Position numbers and translations under genes: made by a program. 64,000 bases of DNA, taken from contig NC_087198.1 in the NCBI RefSeq assembly GCF_035594125.1, positions 1,214,599-1,278,598 of the forward strand, read 5' to 3'. Below are positions 52,151-64,000 of the stretch, in pieces. The DNA is from Scylla paramamosain (lineage: Eukaryota; Arthropoda; Malacostraca; Decapoda; Portunidae). Position 1 is the stretch's first letter, and the number at the start of each line of letters is the position of its first letter. Below the pieces are notes generated by a model. That model was not told the DNA's origin. It worked only from the letters and a program-made list of their open reading frames with translations, and searched no databases.

Positions 52151-53840
52151 AATAATATTATCAAAAAGGTATTTTTTGTGTTTTGAGCGAAAATGGATGT
52201 AAATCTCTCTATATTGGGAAACAAAAGGACATTACGAGAAACGTTTATAATGCTTTTTACCTACAAAAAACGCGAAAATGAATGTAAAAGCTCTCTATTT
52301 TGGGAAGCAAAAGGACATTTAGAGAAAAGTGTATAATGATTGTTTGATAGTTTCACAAGAACGAGAAGACAAAAAACGCAAAAACTCGTGTATATTGAGG
52401 TTTCTTACATACCAAAATGCTAAAACTCATGAATAACACTTTTAATTGAGAAACAAAACTACCTTACCAAATGTATGTTTTTTGAGTGTTTTTCACATTC
52501 TTAGTTACGAAAATCCCAAACGTGTATTATGAGTGTTTTTAAGTTCCTTAAGTACTAAAAAAGCTAAAACCCAAAAATAAAGCTCTTTATAGAGAAAAAA
52601 AAAATAAAAAAATTTTTTTTGTTATTTATCTTCGTATGTACTAAGATGCAAAAATTCTGGCAATATTCTTTGGGAATCGAAAACAAAATTACTGAAAACG
52701 GGTTTTTTCGGTGTTTTACGTAGAAAAACGTTAAAACGGATGCAAACCAACCAATATGAAGAAATAGAATAACATTACCAAAAAGGTATATTTTGAGTGT
52801 TTTTGAGCTTGTTACCTAGAAAAAACGCAAAATAAATGCAAAGCACTCCCTATTGGGAAAGAAAAAGACATTACTAGAAACATCTATAATGAGTGTCTTT
52901 TTATATTCGGGCAAAAGAATTTGTGGTTCACAAGAACCACAAGGCAAAAAGCGCATAAAGTCGTGTATATAAAGAAGTTTCTTAGACACCAAAATGCTGA
53001 AACGTATGAATAACAATCTTATTTCAGAACCAGAACAACATTACCAAATGCGTGTATTTTGAGTGTTTTTTCACATTCTTAGCAAAACCTCAAATAGCGT
53101 GCGAAACTAGCTTCATGAGGGAAAAAAATGACATTACCAGAAGTGTCTTTTGAGTGTTTTTAAGCGTGTTAGGCAATAAAGCACTAAAAAGTAGGGCAAT
53201 CATATTACATTGGAATAAAACCAACTTTTAGAAAGAACTTGCCTTGAAGTGTTTTTCAGCTCCTTACATACCAAATCGCTAAAACGCATGCAAAACACTC
53301 CTTTATGGAGAAGCAGAATAACATTACGAAAAACAAGTGTTTTTGAGTGTTTTTTAGCATGTTACCTATAAAAACGCTTAAATACATGGAAAGATCCCTA
53401 TATTTGGGAAACGAAAGGACATTACGAGAAATGTGTATTATGAATGTTTTTAATTTACTTAAGTACTAAAACGTTAAAACCTACAAATAACACTTTTTAT
53501 AGAGAAAAAAATTAAATAAATAAAAAAATAGCATTTGTATTTTTTTGTTATTCATGTTAATAGGTACCAAGATGCCAAAATTCTGCCAAAATTCAGGGAA
53601 ATTATGTCGAAAAAAGAACATTATCGAAAAAGTTAATTTTACCTTTTTTTTTTGGAGTTATGTACCAAACCTTAAAGTGTATGCAAAGCCACCTATTTGG
53701 GAAAATTTAACGTCTTTACAAGAAACCTGTCTTTTGAGTGTTTTTACGCATGTTAGGCACCAAAACGATAGATAATATTAAAGTCACTCTATATGGAAAT
53801 CCAAAACAAAATTATTGAAAACGTGTCTTTTAAAAGATTT

Positions 53841-53909
53841 ACGTAGAAAAACGCTTTTTCTATTTCTTGATATTGGTTGGTTTCCATCCATTTTAACGTG
53901 TTTCTACGT
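53841..53909. repeat. Head-to-head HOR junction (palindrome centre)
   Basis: Plus-polarity unit 10 begins at 53841 (ACGTAGAAAAACGCT) and breaks at 53855. A minus-polarity unit 10 follows and ends in AACGTGTTTCTACGT at 53895-53909. The sequence between is the reverse complement of the normal continuation AACCAACCAATATCAAG. Moving outward on both sides, units 9, 8, 7 and so on follow in mirror order, so this is the axis of a large inverted repeat of HORs. Confidence 0.88.
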
Positions 53910-55690
53910 AAAACACTGAGAAGACACGTTTTCAGTAACTTTGATTTGGATTCCCATATAGAGTGAATTCCTTATTATTTATCGTTTTTGTGGCTAACAT
54001 GCTAAAAAACACTAAAAACACAGATTTCTGGTAAGGTCGTTTAATTTTGCATGCACTTTAGGGTTTGGTATATAACAGTCCGAAAAAAAAGCTGAAATTT
54101 TTTTATAATATTCTTTTATCACATAATTACCCTGAATTTTCCCAGAATTTTGGCATCTCTGGCATTCCATTTCTGAAATTTTGGAATTTGGCTCCTTTGA
54201 AGATGAATGACAAAAAAAACTTTTTATTTTATTTTTTATTTATTTTTTTATTTTATTTTTTAAATAAACAGTGTTATTTGTGTGTTTTAGCTTTTTGGTA
54301 CTTAAGGAACTTAAAAAAAACACTCATAATACACGCTTCTCGTAATGTCCTTTTGTTTCCCAAACATAATGTTCTTTGCATGTACTTAAGCGTTTTTAAA
54401 GATAACATGATCAAAAACACTAAAAATACATGTTTTTGGTATATGATATTCTGTTTCTCCATAAAGTTTGTTTTCCATGCGTTTTAGCGGTTTGGTATAT
54501 AAGGGGTTAAAAAATTCTTCGTAAAAGTTGGTTTTATTCCCATGTAATATGATCGTTCTTATTTTTATTGCTTTGTTCCATATCACGCTGAAAAACACTC
54601 AAAAAACACTTTTCTGGTAATATCATTTTTTTTCCCACATGAAGCTAGTTTCGCATGTAATTTTGCATTTTCGTAACTAACGATGGGAAAAACACTGAAA
54701 ATACACAATTTGGTAAGGTAGTTCTGTTTATCTATTAAAAGTGTTGTTCATTCATTTTGGTATGTAAGAAATTTCCCTATATACACGAGTTTTTGCGTTT
54801 ATTGCCTTGTGGTTCTTTTAAAACTATAAAACACTCATTATACACGTTTCTCGTAATGTCCTTTTGTTTCCTAATATAGAGTGCTTTACATCTATTTTTG
54901 CATTTTTTGTAGGTAACAAGCTCAAAAACACTCAAAATATATCTTTTTGGTAATGTTATTCTATTTCTTCATATAGGATGGTTTGTATCTGCTTTAGCGT
55001 TTTTCTACGTAAAACACTGAAAAGACACGTTTTCAGTAATTTTCTTTTGGATTCATATATTGACTGACTTCCAAATGATTTATCATTTTGGTGCCTAACA
55101 TGGTGAAAAACAATGAAAAGACAGGTTTCTGGTAAAGTCGTTTGCATGCTGTTTAGGGTTTGGTACATAACAATCCGAAAAAAAAACTATAATTAACTTA
55201 TATGATAATGTTCTTTTTTCCACATAAATTCCCTGAATTTTGGCAGAATTTTGGCATCTCGGTGCCTATGAAGATGAATAACAAAAAAAAAAAATCCCAT
55301 TTTATTATTTTTTTATTCATTATATTTTTTTTCTAAAGAGTGTTATTTGTGGGTTTTAGCTTTTTGGTACTGAAGGAACTTAAAAATCACCCATAATACA
55401 CGTTGCTCGTAATGTTCTTTCGTTTCCCAAACATAAGGTTATTTGCATGTATTTAAGCGTTTTTATAGATAACATGATCAAAAACACTCAAAATACATGT
55501 ATTTGGTAATGTAATTCTGTTTCTCCATAAAATGTATTTTGCATGCGTTTTAGCGTTTTGGTACGTAAGGAGCTCAAAAACACTTAAAGGCAAGTTCTTG
55601 GTAAAATTTGGTTTTATTCCCATGTAATGAGATTGCCCTGACTTTTAGTGCTTTATTGCGTTACACGCTCAAAATCACTGAAAAGACATG

Positions 55691-56145
55691 CAAAGTGTCC
55701 CATATGAGGAAATTAAAGACCTTACCAGAAATCTGTCTTTTGAGTGTTTTTCTGCATACTAGGCACCAAAACGATAAATAATAAGGAACTCACTCTATGT
55801 GGGAATCCAAAAGAAAACTATTGAAAATGTGTCTTCTCAGTGTTTTACTTAGAAAAACGCTAAAACTGATGCAAACCAACCAATATCAAGAAGCAGAAAA
55901 ACATTACCAAAAATGTATATTTTGAGTGTTTTTCAGCTTGTTACCTACAAAAAAAAGCTCAAAAAATTGATACAAAGCACTCTATATTGGGAAACAAAGG
56001 GACATTGCGAGAAAAGTGTATAATGAATGTTTTATAGTTCAAAAAAACCACAAGGCAAAAAACGCAAAAACTCGTGTATATGCTGAAACTCATGAATAAC
56101 ACTCTTAATTGAGAAACAGATCAACCTTCCTAAATGCGTGTCAAA
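55691..56145 (+). repeat. Inverted block inside the HOR (copy c)
   Basis: Plus-polarity units lie within a minus array. The left junction is ACTGAAAAGACATGCAAAG. The right junction is AAATGCGTGTCAAAAACAC, the reverse complement of the junction at 40034. It contains units 8 to 1, including the half-monomer (CCACAAGGCAAAAAACGC). Confidence 0.85.
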
Positions 56146-58896
56146 AACACTAAAAGGCAAATTCTTTGTAAAAGTTGGTTTTATTTCCATGTATTGTGAT
56201 TGCCCTGCTTTTCAGTGCTTTATTGCCTAACACGCTCAAAAACATTCAAAGACACTTTTCTGGTAATGTAATTTTTTCTCCTACTCCATATCCACGAGTT
56301 TTTGTGTTTTTTGCCTTTTGGTTTGTTTGAACTATAAAAAACTCATTATACACTTTTCTTGCAAAGTCCTTTTGTTTTCTAATTTAGAGTGCTTTGCATC
56401 AATTTTTCTGTTTTTTCGTAGGTAATAAACTCAAAAACACTCAAAATATACCTTTTTGGTAATGTTTTTCTATTTCTAGACACTGGTTGGTTTCAATCCG
56501 TTTTAGCGTTTTTCTACGTAAAACACTGAAAAGACACGTTTTGAGCAATTTTGTTTTGGATTCTCATATAGAGTGAGTTCCTTATTATTTATCGTTTTGG
56601 TGCCTAATATGCTGAAATACACTCAAAAAACAGATTTCTGGTAAGGTCGTTTAATTTCCTCATATAGGAGTTTTTGAATGCACTTTATGGTTTGGTATAT
56701 AACAGTCCGAAAAAAAAGGTAAAATTAACTTTTTTAATAATTTTCTTTTATCATATAATAGCCATGAATTTTCCCAGAATTTTGACATCTCGGTACCTAT
56801 GAAAATGAATAACAAAAAAAAAAAAAAAAAAATCCTATTTTTTTTATTTTCTTACTTTGTTTCTAAATAAAGTGTTATTTGTGGGTTATAACTTTTTGGT
56901 ACTTAAGGAACTTAAAAACACTTATAATACACATTTCTCGTAATGTCCTTTCGTTTCGGAAACATAAGGTTCTTTGTATGTATTTAAGCGTTTTTATGGA
57001 TAACATGATGAAAACCCTCAAAATATACGTTTTTGGTAATTTTATTCTGTTTCTCCATAAAAGGTTTTATGCAAGCGTTTTAGCGTTTTGGTATGTAATG
57101 AGCTCAAAAACACTTAAAAGCAAGTTCTTGGTAAAAGTTGTTTTTATTCCCATGTAATGTGATTACCCTGCTTTTTAGTGCTTTATTGCCTAACACGCTC
57201 ATAAACACTCAAAAGACACTTTTCTGGTAATATCATTTTTTTTCCCACATAAAGCTAGTTTTGCATGGAATTTGGGGTTTTGGTAACTAAGAATGTGAAA
57301 AAAACTCAAAACACAGGCATTTAATAAGGTTGTTCTATTTCTTAATTAAAAGTGTTATTCATGAGTTCCAGCATTTTGGTATGTAAGAAACTTTTCTTCT
57401 ACACACATTTGGTAAGGTATTACTGTTTCAAAATTAAAAGTGTTATTCATGAGTTTCAGCTTTTTGGTATGTAAGAAACTTCTTTATGTACACGAGTTTT
57501 TGAGCTTTTTACCTTGTGGTTCTTGTCAAACTATAAAACACTCATACACGTTTCTCGTAATGTCCTTTTCTTCGCCAATATGAAGTGCTTTCCATTCATT
57601 TTTGCATTTTTTGTAGGGAACAAGCTCAAAAACACATAAAAATATATCTTTTTGGTAATGTTATTCTATTTCTTCATATTGGTTACTTTACATCCGTTTT
57701 AGCGTTTTTCTACGTAAATCACTGAAAAGACACGTTTTTAGTAATATTGTTGAAATTGCTAAAAAACGATTAAAAGACAGGTTTCTGCTAAAGTCGTGTA
57801 ATTTCCCCATATAGGTGGATTTGCATACACTTCAGGGTTTGTACATAACCATAAAAAAGCTAAATTATTTTATTATATAATGTTTTTTTTTTAATTACCA
57901 TTAATTTTGCCAGAACTTTACCATCTTGGTACCTATGAAGATGAATAACATAATTTTTTTTTCTCTCTCTATAAAGAGTGTTATTTGTGGGTTTTACCTT
58001 TTTTGGTACTTAAGTAACTTAAAAACACTCATAATACACGATTTTCGTAATGTCCTTTTGTTATACATACATGAGGTTCTTTACATGTATTTAAGCGTTT
58101 TTATAGGTTACATGATCAAAAACAATAAAAATACATGTTTTTGGTAATGTTATTCTGTTTCTCCATAAAGGGTGTTTTGCATGCGTTTTAGCGATTTGGC
58201 ATGTAAGGATTTAAAAAACACTTAAAAGGCAAGTTCTTTGTAAAAATTGTTTTTTTCCCTTATAATGTGATTGTTCTGCTTTTTAGTACTTTGGTGCATA
58301 TCACGCTCAAAAACACTTAAAAGACACTTTTTTGGAAATGTCATTTTTTCTTCCCATATGAAGGTAGTTTCGCATATAATTTTGCATTTTCGTAACTATG
58401 TGAAAAACACTCAACTTTTTTCGTAATGTTCTTTTTTCACATAAATTCCCTGAATTTTGGCAGAATTTTGACATCTCGGTACCTATGAAGATGAATAAAA
58501 AAATTTTTTTTAAATCCCATTTTCTTATTTTTTCATTTATTATTATTTTTTTTTTTCTAAAGAGTGTTATTTGTGGGTTTTAGCTTTTTGGTACTGAGGG
58601 AACTTAAAACTCACTCATAATACATGTTTCTCGTAATGTTCTTTCGTTTCCCAAAAATAAAGTTCTTTACATGTATTTAAGCGTTTTTATACATAACATG
58701 ATCAAAAACACTCAAAATACATGTATTTTGTAATGTAATTCTTTTTCTCCATAAAATGTATTTTACATGCGTTTTAGCGTTTTGGTACGTAAGGAGCTCA
58801 AAAACACTTAGAGGCAAGTTTTTTGGTAAAATTTGGTTTTATTCCCATGTAATGTGATTGCTCTGGCTTTTAATGGTTTATTGCGTCCAAAAACAC

Positions 58897-59363
58897 TGAA
58901 AAGACATGCAAAGCGTCCCATATGAGGCAATTAAAGACCATACCAGAAATCTGTCTTTTGAGTGTTTTTCAGCATATTAGGAACCAAAACGATAAATAAT
59001 AAGGAACTCAACTCTATGTGGGAATCCAAAAGAAAATTAGTGAAAACGTGTCTTTTTCAGTGTTTTACGTAGAAACACGCTAAAACTAATACAAACCAAC
59101 CAATATCAAGAAGCAGAAAAACATTACCAAAAATGTATATTTTGAGTGTTTTTGAGCTTGTTACCTACAAAAAAAAAAACGGGAAAATGGATACAAAGCA
59201 CTCTATATTGGGAAACAAAGGGACATTGCGAGAAAAGTGTATAATAAATGTTTTATAGTTCAAAAAAACCACAAGGCAAAAAACGCAAAAACTCGTGTAT
59301 ATGCTGAAACTCATGAATAACACTCTTAACTGAGAAACAGAGCAACTTTACTAAATGCATGTC
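58897..59363 (+). repeat. Inverted block inside the HOR (copy d)
   Basis: It has the same two junctions and unit order as 55691-56145. The left junction CACTGAAAAGACATGCAAAG and the right junction AAATGCATGTCAAAAACAC identify it as the same variant. Copies c and d are about 3.2 kb apart and very similar to each other. Confidence 0.85.
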
Positions 59364-62300
59364 AAAAACACTAAAAGGCAAGTTCTTCGTAAAAGTTGGT
59401 TTTATTCCCACGTAATGTGATTGCCCTGCTTTTTAGTGTTTTATTGCCTAACACGTTTAAAATCACTCAAAGACACTTTCCTGGTAATGTCATTTTTTTC
59501 CCACATAAAGCTAGTTTCGCATGGAATTTGGGGTTTTGGTAACTAAGAATGCAAAAAAAAATACTTAAAATACACGCATTTAGTAAGGTTGTTCTGTTTC
59601 TTGATTACGAGTGTTATTCATGAGTTTCAGTATTTTGGTATTTTAGAAACTTCTCCATATACTCGAGTTTTTGCGTTTTTTGCCTTGTGATTCTGGTGAA
59701 ACTACAAAACACTCATTATACAAGTTTCTCGTTATGTCCTTTTTTTTCCTTATATAGAGAGCATTGCATATATTTTCGCGTTTTTTTTATGTAACAAGCT
59801 CAAGAAAACACAAAATATATTTTTTGGTAATGTTATTCTATTTCTCCATATTGATTGGTTTGCATCCGTTTTAGCGTTTTTCTACGTAAATCTTTTAAAA
59901 GACACGTTTCCAGAAATTTTGTTTTGGATTTCCATATAGAGTGACTTTCATATTATTTATCGTTTTGGTACCTAACATGCTTTTTGGTGCCTTTTGCCTC
60001 CCAATATAGAGTGCTTTCCATCCATTTTTGCGTTTTTTGTAGGTAACAATTTCAAAAACAATCAAAATATACATTTTTGGTAATGTTATTCTATTTCTTC
60101 ATTTTGGTTGGTTTGCATCCGTTTTAGCGTTTACGTAAAACACCAAAAAGACACGTTTTCAGTAATTTTGTTTTGGATTCCCATATAGATTGACTTCCTT
60201 GGGTTTTATCGTGTGGGTTCCTAACATGCTGAAAAACCCTCATAAGACAGTTTTCTGGCAAAGACGTTTAATTTCCCCATATAGGTGGCTTTGCATGCAC
60301 TTAAGGGGTTTGGTACATAACAGTCCAAAAAAAAAAGCTAAATGTAACTTTTTTGATAATGTTCTTATTTTATATAATTTCCTGAACTTTGCCCGAATTT
60401 TGGCACCTCCTTACCTGTTAAGATAAATAAGAATGAAAAAAAATATCGTATTTTTTTATTTATTTATTTTTTTTTTCTCATTAAAGAGTGTAATTTGTGG
60501 CTTTTAGCTATTTCGTATTTAATGAACTTAAAAACACTCATAATACACGTTTCTCGTAATGCCCTTTTGTTTCCCAAAAATAGGGTTCTTTGCATGTATT
60601 TAAGCGTTTTTATTGGTAACATGATCAAAAACACTGAAAATACATGTTTTTGGTAATGTTATTCTGTTTCACCATCAAGTGTATTTTGCATGCATTGTAG
60701 TGTTTTGATATATAAGGAGCTCAAATATACTTAAAGGCAAGTTCTTGTTGAAAATTGATTTTATTTCAATGTAATGTGATTGCCCTGCTTTTTAGTGCTT
60801 TATTGCCTAACACGCTCAAAAACACTCAAAAGACATTTTTCTGGTAATGTCATTTTTTTTCCACATAAAGTTGGTTTCGCATGCAATTTTGGGGTTTTGG
60901 TAACTAAGGATGTGAAAAGCACTCAAAATACACACATTTAGTAAGATTGTTCTGTTTCTCAATTAAAAGTGTTGTTCCAGAGTTTCAGAATTTTGGAATG
61001 TAAGAAACTTCTCTATATACACGAGTTTTTGCGTTTTTTGCCTTGTAGTTCTTGTGAAATTATAAAACACACATTACACACGTTTCTCGTAATGTCCTTT
61101 TGCTTCCCAATATAGAGAGCTTTTTATCTATTTTCGCGTTTTTTGTAGATAACAATTTCAAAAACACTCAAAAAATACCTTTTTGGTAATGTTATTTTAT
61201 TTCTTCATATTGGTTGGTTTGCATCCGTTTTAGCTTTTTTCTACGTAAAACACCGAAAAGACACGTTTTTAGTAATATTGTTTTGGATTCCCATATAGAT
61301 TGACTTCCATGTTATTTATCGTGTTGGTTCGTAAGATGCTGTAAAACACTCATAAGACCGTTTTCTGACAAAAACGTTTAATTTCCCCATATAGGTGGCT
61401 TTGCATGCATTTTAGGGGTTTGGTACATAATAGTCCGAAAAAAAAGCTAAATTTAACTTTTTTGATAATGTTCTTATTTCACATAATTTCCTGAATTTTT
61501 CCCGAATTTTGGTATCTCGGTACCAATGAAGATGAAAAAGAAAAAAAATGTATTTTTTTTATTCATTTATTGTTTCTCAATAAAGAGTGTTATTTTTTGC
61601 TTTTAGCTTTTTGATAATTAATGAAGTTAAAAACACTCATAATACACGTTTCTCGTAATCTCCTTTCGTTTCCCAAAAATAGTGTTCTTTGCATGTATTT
61701 AAACGTTTTTATTGGTAACATAATCAAATACACTCAAAATATATGTTTTTGGTAATATTATTCTGTTTCACCATAAAGAGTGTTTTGCAGGCGTTTTAAT
61801 GTTTTGGTATATAAGGAGCTCGTTTTCCTGCAATGTAATGTGATTGCCCTCCTTTTTAGTGCTTTATAGCCTGTAACGCTGAAAAACATTTAAAAGACAT
61901 TTTTCTGGTAAAGTCTTTTTTTTTTCCACAAATCTATTTTCCCATGCAATTTGGGGTTTTGGTAACTTAGAATGTGAAAAGCACTCAAAATACACGCATT
62001 TATTAAGGTTGTTCTGTTTCTGAATTAGGAGTGTTATACATGAGTTTTAGCATTTTTGTATCTAGGAAAACTCTCCATATACAAGAGATTTTGGGTTTTT
62101 TGCCGTGTGGTTCTTTTGAACTATAAATCAATCATTATTCACATTTCTTGCAATGTCCTTTTGTTTCCCAATATAGAGTGCTTTGCATCAATTTTCGCGT
62201 TTTTTGTAGGTAATAACCTCAAAAACACTCAAAATATACCTTTTTAGTAACGTTTTTCTGTTCCTTGATATTGGTTGCTTTCCATCCGTTTTAGCGTTTT

Positions 62301-64000
62301 TCTACGTAAAACACTGAGAAGACACGTTTTCAGTAACTTTGGATTCCCATATATATATGGATTCCCAATAGAGGTGAGTTCCTTATTATTTATCGTTTTG
62401 GTGCTTAACATGCTAAAAAAAACATTAAAAACACAGATTTCTGGTAAGGTCGTTAAATTTCTTCATATAGGAGGCTTTGCATATACTTTAGGGTTTTGTA
62501 CATAAAAGTTTGAAAAAAAAAGCTGAAATTAACTTTTTTGATAATATTCTTTTATCATACGATTGCCCTGAATTTTCCCAGAATTTTGGCATCACGGTAC
62601 TATGTAGATGAATAAAAAAAAATTCCTATTTTTTATATATTTTTTATTTTTTTATTTTCTAAATAAAGAAAGTTATTTGTGGGTTTTAGCTTTTTGGTAC
62701 TGAAGGAAGTTAAAAAACACTCATAATACACGTTTCTCGTAAAGTCCTTTTGTTTCCCAAACATAATGTTCTTTGCATGTATGTAAACGTTTTTATAGAT
62801 AACATGATCAAAAAACGCTCAAAATATATGTTTTTGGTAATGTTATTCTGTTTCTCCATAAAGTTTGTTTTGCATGCATTTTAGCGGTTTGTTATATAAA
62901 GAGCTCAAAAACACTTAAAGGCAAGTTTTTTGGTATAAATTGGTGTTATTCCAATGTAATATGATTGCCGTGCTTTTTAGTGCTTTATTGCCTATCACGC
63001 TCAAAAACACTTAAAAGACACTTTTCTGGTAATGTCATTTTTTTCCTCACATAAACATGGTTTCGTATGCAATTTGGGGTTTTGATAACTAAGAATGTGA
63101 AAAGCTCGCAAAATACACGCATTTAGTAAGGTTGTTCTGTTTCTCAATTAAGAGTGTTATTCATGAGTTTCAGCATTTTGGTATCTAGGAACATTCTCCA
63201 TATACACGAGTTTTTTTGTGTTTTTACCCTTTTGGTTCTTTTGAAATATAAAAAACTCATCATACACTTTTCTTGCAAAGTCCTTTTCTTTTCTTATATA
63301 GAGTGCTTTGCATCAATTTTCCCGTTTTTTGTAGGTAACAAGCTCAAAAACACTCAAAATATACCTTTTTGGTAATGTTTTTCTGTTTCTTAATACTGGT
63401 TGGTTTTAGCGTTTTTCTACGTAAAACACTGAAAAGACACGTTTAGAGCAATTTTGTTTTGGATTCTCATATAGAGTGAGTTTCTTATTATTTACCGTTT
63501 TGGTGCCTAACATGCTGAAAAACACTCAAAAAACAGATTTCTGGTAAGGTCGTTTAATTTCCTCATATAGGAGTCTTTGCATGCACTTTAGGGTTTGGTA
63601 TATAACAGTCCGAAAAAAAAAAAGCTTAAATTAACTTTTTTGATAATTCTCTTTTATCATATAATAGCCCTGAAATTTCCCAGAATTTTGAAATCTCAGT
63701 ACCTATAACGATGAATAACAAAAAAAAAGCTTATCTTTTTATTTTCTTACTTTTTTTTTTAAATAAAGAGTGTTATTTGTGGGTTTTAACTTTTTGGTAC
63801 TTAAGGAACTTAAAAACACTTATAATACACATTTCTCGTAATGTCATTTCGTTTCGCAAACATAAGGTTCTTTGTATGTATTTAAGCATTTTTATAAATA
63901 ACATGATCTAAACTCTCAAAATATATGTTTTTGGTAATTTTATTCTGTTTCTCCATAAAAGGTGTTTTGCATGCGTTTTAGCGTTTTGGTATGTAATGAG

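Larger units (their letters stand above)
53856..64000 (-). repeat. HOR satellite block 4, minus polarity
   Basis: This is the reverse-complement HOR array, continuing to the window edge. The marker unit (GGCATCTCGGTACCTATGAA or close) lies near 54150, 55255, 56780, 57915, 58470, 60400, 61510, 62590 and 63690. Two plus-polarity inverted blocks lie within it. It mirrors the array left of 53855. No gene is seen. Confidence 0.92.

Noticed and set aside
54065..54487. 140-codon open frame and many similar 60-100 codon frames
   Set aside because: They are translations of the A+T-rich satellite. The same peptide patterns recur in every HOR copy in varying frames, with no domain, no codon-use signal and no conservation of start or stop.

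Overview
This window is eukaryotic and almost entirely non-genic. About 58 kb of the 64 kb is one diverged, A+T-rich tandem satellite with a monomer of about 95 bp (my estimate: roughly 600 monomers). Its consensus starts with a GTACCAAAACGCTAAAACG box, continues with GCATGCAAA, a CACYCTATATGG box, a GAAACAGAAYAACATTACC box and AAACGTGTATTTTGAG, and ends in GTGTTTTTGAGCTTSTTA. I see no intact host gene, no rRNA or tRNA gene and no CRISPR array. The reading frames here are short chance translations of the satellite or decayed transposon pieces. The organism is probably an arthropod, and a decapod crustacean is my best guess. That guess rests on remembered resemblance of the LINE protein tails to copies common in crabs and shrimps and on the long (CT)n and (TA)n tracts. 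It is an inference, not a demonstrated identity.

I call A-rich top-strand units '+' and their reverse complements '-'. The polarity map is: 1-325 (-); 326-670 (+); 670-2275 (-); 2275-4942 (+); 4942-5412 (-); 5412-12350 (+); 12350-12787 (-); 12787-19204 (+, with LINE copy A at 15772-17428); 19205-23620 (-, with a second LINE type at 19430-20125); 23621-27787 (+); 27813-29724 a piggyBac remnant plus an orphan segment; 29725-29799 (+); about 29815-33119 (-); 33120-53855 (+, with LINE copy B at 35213-37016 and an inverted block at 40034-40515); 53856-64000 (-, with inverted blocks at 55691-56145 and 58897-59363). That is about twenty polarity switches.

The satellite has two organisational states. 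In 1-325, 3891-9795, 17429-19204 and 37017-64000 it forms a higher-order repeat (HOR) of about 1.0-1.1 kb, made of eleven distinguishable monomers plus a conserved half-monomer. Elsewhere the monomers are diverged, without an obvious higher order, but carry their own large duplications. Segment X (326-2120) recurs inverted at 10790-12645. The adjacent segment Y (2121-3890) recurs in direct orientation at 12646-14180.

Mobile DNA in the satellite comprises three kinds. There are two copies of one CR1/Rex-like LINE fragment that share a frameshift and the same 3' satellite flank, so they are a segmental duplication and not two insertions. There is the 3' part of a second LINE family on the minus strand. 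There is a piggyBac remnant with a TTAA-CCC terminus and the transposase C-terminus. The most unusual features are an HOR variant whose internal inversion was amplified to at least four copies, a head-to-head HOR palindrome centred near 53,875, and a perfect 75-bp inverted repeat at 29725-29925. The whole looks like centromeric, pericentromeric or other constitutive heterochromatin, but no sequence evidence here proves centromere function.
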